Origin: an uncultured delta proteobacterium
GTDB taxonomy: Bacteria; Myxococcota_A; Polyangia; Polyangiales; Ga0077539
Assembly: GCA_903885885.1 (NCBI GenBank)
Contig: CAISKJ010000612.1
Location: 1 to 17,366 of the forward strand
DNA length: 17,366 nucleotides
Direction: 5' to 3'
Below the pieces are notes generated by a model. That model was not told where the DNA came from and did no database searches. It worked only from the letters and a program-made list of their open reading frames with translations. This document shows positions 14,161-17,366 of this stretch, in pieces. Position 1 is the stretch's first letter; each line of letters begins with the position of its first letter. The translations under genes and the position numbers were made by a program.

Positions 14161-16652
14161 GCTGGCGTAGTACGAAGAGGTGCGCCGTCGCTTACCTCAC
14201 ACTCTCTCTCTGGGGAGAGTGGGCGAATGCGCAGGATCTCGCGTCAACCGGCGGAGAAGTCTCACGAATCGAATCTCAGGTTCAGAGGTTGGAGCAAGGC
14301 CTTCCTTCGCCCGGCACAGCAGCTACACGCCGTGGGCCAGGTGTAGAAGAGCGATTCGCCGACGCCGAACTCCAATATCGCCTCCGAGACTACTCGCACG
14401 CGGCGATCCTGTTCACAGACATCGCTGAGAACTACGCGAACACTCCCGCCTATCCGCAAGGGCTCTACCTGCTGGGAGATTCGCTCTACCTCGCCGGCGA
14501 TCGCTATGGTGCACGGACGCGATTCCGTCAGGTACTCGACCACGCCACCGATCCAATCTTCCGTCCCTTCGTTCAGCGAGCGCTCGGCAGGCTTATCGAG
14601 ATCGCAATTCGCCTGAACGACTATACCGGTGTAGACCAGTACTTCCAGCGCTTGGGGCAGATCCCTTCCTCCGAGGTAGAGTCTCGTACCGCCTACGTAC
14701 GTGGGAAATACCTCTTTCTTCGAACCACTCCCGACTACGAAGGCGCTCGACAAGCATTTGAGTCAATCAGTCCTCGGGCTGATGTATACCCGCAAGCAAG
14801 GTATTTCCTGGGCGCAATCCTCACTGTTCAGCAGCACTATCCGGAGGCAATCGAAGCGTTCCGACGGGTACTCCAACTGCAAGCTGAGGGCGCCGATCAA
14901 CAGCAGGTTCTCGACCTTGCTGCTCTCGCGGTAGGCCGTTTGGAGATCGAGCGGCAGAACTACGACGCAGCGGTGGAGGCGTACCAGCAAGTACAGCGAA
15001 GCTCGCCCTTCTTCGACAGGGCTCTCTTCGAGCAGGCTTGGGCGTTCATCAAGTCAGGCGATGCTGTGCGCGCCGAGAGGGCGCTTGAGATCCTGGCGAT
15101 TTCATCGCCCGACTCACCGCTCGTACCCGAAGGGAAAATCCTCTGGGGCAACCTCCTCCTGCGTACCGGCCGCTTCGACCGAGCGCAACAGGTCTTCCAA
15201 GAGGTCAGGACTCAATTCGGACCAATTTATCAGCAAGTTCAGGAGATGAACGTACGTACCGGTCACAACCCTGAGCAGTACTTCCAGGAGCTGGTACGTT
15301 CCAATCTCCAAGTCTTCGACGCGTCGAGCTTCATCCCGGCAGCAGCTCTTGCATGGGTTAGGCACGAAGGGACGCTCGATGATAGCCTCCAGGTAGTATC
15401 TGACCTGAACGTGTGCCGTACCTACGTACGGGAGGCGACAGAAACGATCGACCGTCTCAACGCGGCGCTTAACGCACCTTCGCGCGCACACGTCTTCGAC
15501 GACCTCCGGCGCTCGCGTGAAGCAGTGTTCGAGGTCATGAATCGCTCGACGCAGGTGCGTGACCGCCTTGCTAGCTCGCTCGATACGCTCGCAGATCCGT
15601 CGAACGTCGAACTGCAAGGAGTTATCTCGCAGAGGCGCGCGATCGCAACCCAGATCGCGCGCCTCCCCACCGATGGAGACGCGATCCGTCGCCGTGAGCG
15701 CCAGGTTTCGAACGAGTTTCAAGATTACTCTCAGAATCTTCAACGAAACCAACAGAGAGTCGATGCCCTCGAGGCCATGGTTGTAGCGATCGAACGCTAC
15801 CTCGGCGACCCTTCGCACCAGGGCGGAAACCTCGACCGTGCACAGCTCACACAAGAACTGCAGCGGCAGCGGCAAGCGATCCAGCAGTATCGAGATCGCA
15901 TTACTACCCTGCGCCGTCAGATTGCGCAGGGGCGAGAACAGATCGGCGTGGGCGACCCACGGTACGCGCACGACCTCGAGATGCGCACCCAACTGCGTGA
16001 TCTCGTGCAGCGCGAGGCGGCCGCCGTGCGTGCCTCGGGTCGCCTTTCGTCCGAAGCAACTACGTTGCTCGACCGACTCGACCGTGTTGACGGTCAGATC
16101 GACACGGCGGACGCGCGCATCAACCAGCTCGTAGACCAGCGGGTTCTGGCCATTACTTCGCGCGTCCACGACGAAGAGGGGCGAGTCGCAGGGTATCGCG
16201 ACCGTCTCTCGGCGCTTGAGTCCGAGGCGTCCACGGTAGTGGGCAACCTCATCCTCGGGCAATTCCGAAGCGTTCAGGTGCAACTCTACCAGATCGTGAT
16301 GCGCGCGGATCTCGGCCTGGTCGATGTTGCATGGGAGCAGAGGGAAGAGCACAACAATCGTGCTCGTTTTCTCGCGGAAGAGCAGAACCGTGAATTGCAG
16401 CAAGTGAATGATGAGTTTTCCGAGGTGACCGAGGGCGCCGCAAGAGAGGATTCGCAGCAACTCAACTCTCGCGGAGCGCCAGCGCCTCAGCCGTCGGAGG
16501 CATCTACAACGCCCGACGCTTCGACTTCAGGCGCGGTAACGACACCCTCCGGCACGCCCGCCTCGTCTGCATCCGATACAAACAGAACGAACGCTCCTCA
16601 AGCGCCCCAGGCACCCGCAGGCAGTGCGAACGGCCAGGGACAGGTACCATGA
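14157..16652 (+). CDS. Large exported TPR and coiled-coil protein
   Basis: An 831-aa exported protein. Residues 1-26 are a signal peptide ending ANA before QD. Residues about 65-375 are tetratricopeptide repeats (for example AELQYRLRDYSHAAILFTDI and YPEAIEAFRRVLQLQ), the protein-protein binding scaffold typical of periplasmic or outer-membrane assembly factors. Residues about 425-735 are long heptad-rich helices with many Arg, Gln and Glu (RRERQVSNEFQDYSQNLQ), predicted coiled coil. The last 80-90 residues are Ser/Thr/Pro/Ala-rich and probably disordered. No enzymatic motif was seen. The start ATG overlaps the previous stop and the stop overlaps the next ATG, so it is translated in series with its neighbours. 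Myxobacterial gliding-motility proteins (Agl/Glt/Agm) include TPR proteins of this general style, but no gene name can be given. AT-ending codons are more frequent than in the left part of the window. Confidence 0.85.
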   Translation: MSWRSTKRCAVAYLTLSLWGEWANAQDLASTGGEVSRIESQVQRLEQGLPSPGTAATRRGPGVEERFADAELQYRLRDYSHAAILFTDIAENYANTPAYPQGLYLLGDSLYLAGDRYGARTRFRQVLDHATDPIFRPFVQRALGRLIEIAIRLNDYTGVDQYFQRLGQIPSSEVESRTAYVRGKYLFLRTTPDYEGARQAFESISPRADVYPQARYFLGAILTVQQHYPEAIEAFRRVLQLQAEGADQQQVLDLAALAVGRLEIERQNYDAAVEAYQQVQRSSPFFDRALFEQAWAFIKSGDAVRAERALEILAISSPDSPLVPEGKILWGNLLLRTGRFDRAQQVFQEVRTQFGPIYQQVQEMNVRTGHNPEQYFQELVRSNLQVFDASSFIPAAALAWVRHEGTLDDSLQVVSDLNVCRTYVREATETIDRLNAALNAPSRAHVFDDLRRSREAVFEVMNRSTQVRDRLASSLDTLADPSNVELQGVISQRRAIATQIARLPTDGDAIRRRERQVSNEFQDYSQNLQRNQQRVDALEAMVVAIERYLGDPSHQGGNLDRAQLTQELQRQRQAIQQYRDRITTLRRQIAQGREQIGVGDPRYAHDLEMRTQLRDLVQREAAAVRASGRLSSEATTLLDRLDRVDGQIDTADARINQLVDQRVLAITSRVHDEEGRVAGYRDRLSALESEASTVVGNLILGQFRSVQVQLYQIVMRADLGLVDVAWEQREEHNNRARFLAEEQNRELQQVNDEFSEVTEGAAREDSQQLNSRGAPAPQPSEASTTPDASTSGAVTTPSGTPASSASDTNRTNAPQAPQAPAGSANGQGQVP

Positions 16653-17366
16653 GCACTGTGTATCGCTGGCGAATGGGCTTCATGCTTCTCGTGTTGGCGG
16701 CCGTTTTTCGTCCGTCCGCGCACGCGCAGCCCATCTCCGATAGCTCTCAGATCTCCTCCGACGCCGCGCTCTCTACCGGAGTCTCGGCCTCAACCGACGC
16801 GTCAGTCTACGCTGATGCATCCATGCTCTCGAGTGGATCTGCCTCCGACGTCGCAACAGCGCCGCGTTCGGCCTCGGCGGGCGGCGATCAGGTACTGGGT
16901 GCTCTCGGATCCGGTCCGCCGGACCAAGCAGTCCAACCGCGTCGCGATCCAACCGGCGCCCAACTCGACGCCCTGCGAACGCTTGAGGCCGAGGTTAACG
17001 GCTTCCTGGAACGTGGCCGCGGCTTCAGAGGCAGCGTCAACGGATTGCTTTCCCGCGAGCACGATCGCCAACTCGATCGGATTCGACACTCCTTCGATCG
17101 CCAGATTCAAGCCGAACGAACGGCTGAAGCAGAAGCACGTCGTCACGCAATCCAGGTTTTCGAGCGCTTCTTGGAGGTGTATCCGGAGGATCAAGAACGC
17201 ACGCCTGACGTGATGTTTCGCCTCGCGGAGCTCTATTTCGACGAAGCCGCTTACGCCAAGCTCGATGCCGACGAGCGGATGGATCGACTTGTAAATGAAA
17301 GGCGCGAGCAGGGGCTTGCGACTGAAGACCTTCAGCCAGCCCCTGTCGACTATCGCTGTTCTGTCC
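16649..17366 (+). CDS. Exported TPR-type protein, 3' end beyond the window
   Basis: This frame stays open from ATG 16649 to the window end (239 codons visible), so the gene is truncated here. The start overlaps the previous stop in ATGA. Residues 1-26 are a signal peptide (hydrophobic FMLLVLAAVF, cleavage after AHA before QP). Residues 27-100 are Ser/Ala/Asp/Gly-rich and probably disordered. A charged helix at about 105-165 (HDRQLDRIRHSFDRQIQAER) leads into a TPR-like pair beginning AIQVFERFLEVYPED and VMFRLAELYFDEA. This resembles the opening of long periplasmic TPR proteins in Myxococcota and Bdellovibrionota, some linked to gliding or TolQR-type machines (from memory). It is the fourth gene of the exported-protein operon, and the rest of the repeat domain should follow in the next sequence. 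Confidence 0.8.
   Translation, partial: MSTVYRWRMGFMLLVLAAVFRPSAHAQPISDSSQISSDAALSTGVSASTDASVYADASMLSSGSASDVATAPRSASAGGDQVLGALGSGPPDQAVQPRRDPTGAQLDALRTLEAEVNGFLERGRGFRGSVNGLLSREHDRQLDRIRHSFDRQIQAERTAEAEARRHAIQVFERFLEVYPEDQERTPDVMFRLAELYFDEAAYAKLDADERMDRLVNERREQGLATEDLQPAPVDYRCSV

Overview
The window is a very GC-rich bacterial chromosome segment. Secreted TPR and coiled-coil proteins, an Asp-box lipoprotein, an NTE-type cyclic-nucleotide/patatin protein and dense gene packing together suggest a myxobacterium-like member of the Myxococcota (Deltaproteobacteria sensu lato). That placement is inferred from gene style; no marker gene here proves it. No insertion sequence, CRISPR array or phage gene was seen.

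Left part (1-5211, + strand): the 3' part of a membrane-anchored helical-repeat protein gene, open at the window edge, is followed with a 4-base overlap by an unrecognised 324-residue protein gene. After a 79-base gap holding a perfect inverted repeat comes a 740-residue protein with two cyclic-nucleotide-binding domains and a patatin phospholipase domain. Its first nucleotide site looks intact and its second looks degenerate.

Middle part (5218-10225): a minus-strand ATP-grasp ligase and a plus-strand M23 peptidase without a signal peptide diverge from a 46-base spacer that carries a GC-rich inverted repeat. A minus-strand TcmP/LCMT-like methyltransferase converges on the peptidase gene. Directly upstream of the methyltransferase, on the same strand, is a tRNA gene for selenocysteine (anticodon TCA, 8-bp acceptor stem, encoded CCA). 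The organism therefore probably makes selenoproteins, although none is visible here. Next is a plus-strand lipoprotein with eight Asp-box motifs, a predicted beta-propeller.

Right part (10233-17366): an ECF sigma factor gene and its zinc-finger anti-sigma gene form a minus-strand pair. Diverging from them across a roughly 340-base regulatory gap is a plus-strand operon for four exported proteins. These are two tandem paralogues with an N-terminal helix and a beta-rich core, a large TPR plus coiled-coil protein, and a TPR protein cut by the window end. The last three genes are tightly linked: a 100-base gap separates the two paralogues and the later junctions are 4-base ATGA overlaps. A near-consensus sigma-70 promoter lies ahead of the first gene.

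This exported operon, with its neighbouring ECF switch, is the best candidate for an undescribed envelope system. By analogy with myxobacterial Agl/Glt and TolQR/TonB-type loci, motor or TonB-like genes might lie downstream, which can be checked past the window end.
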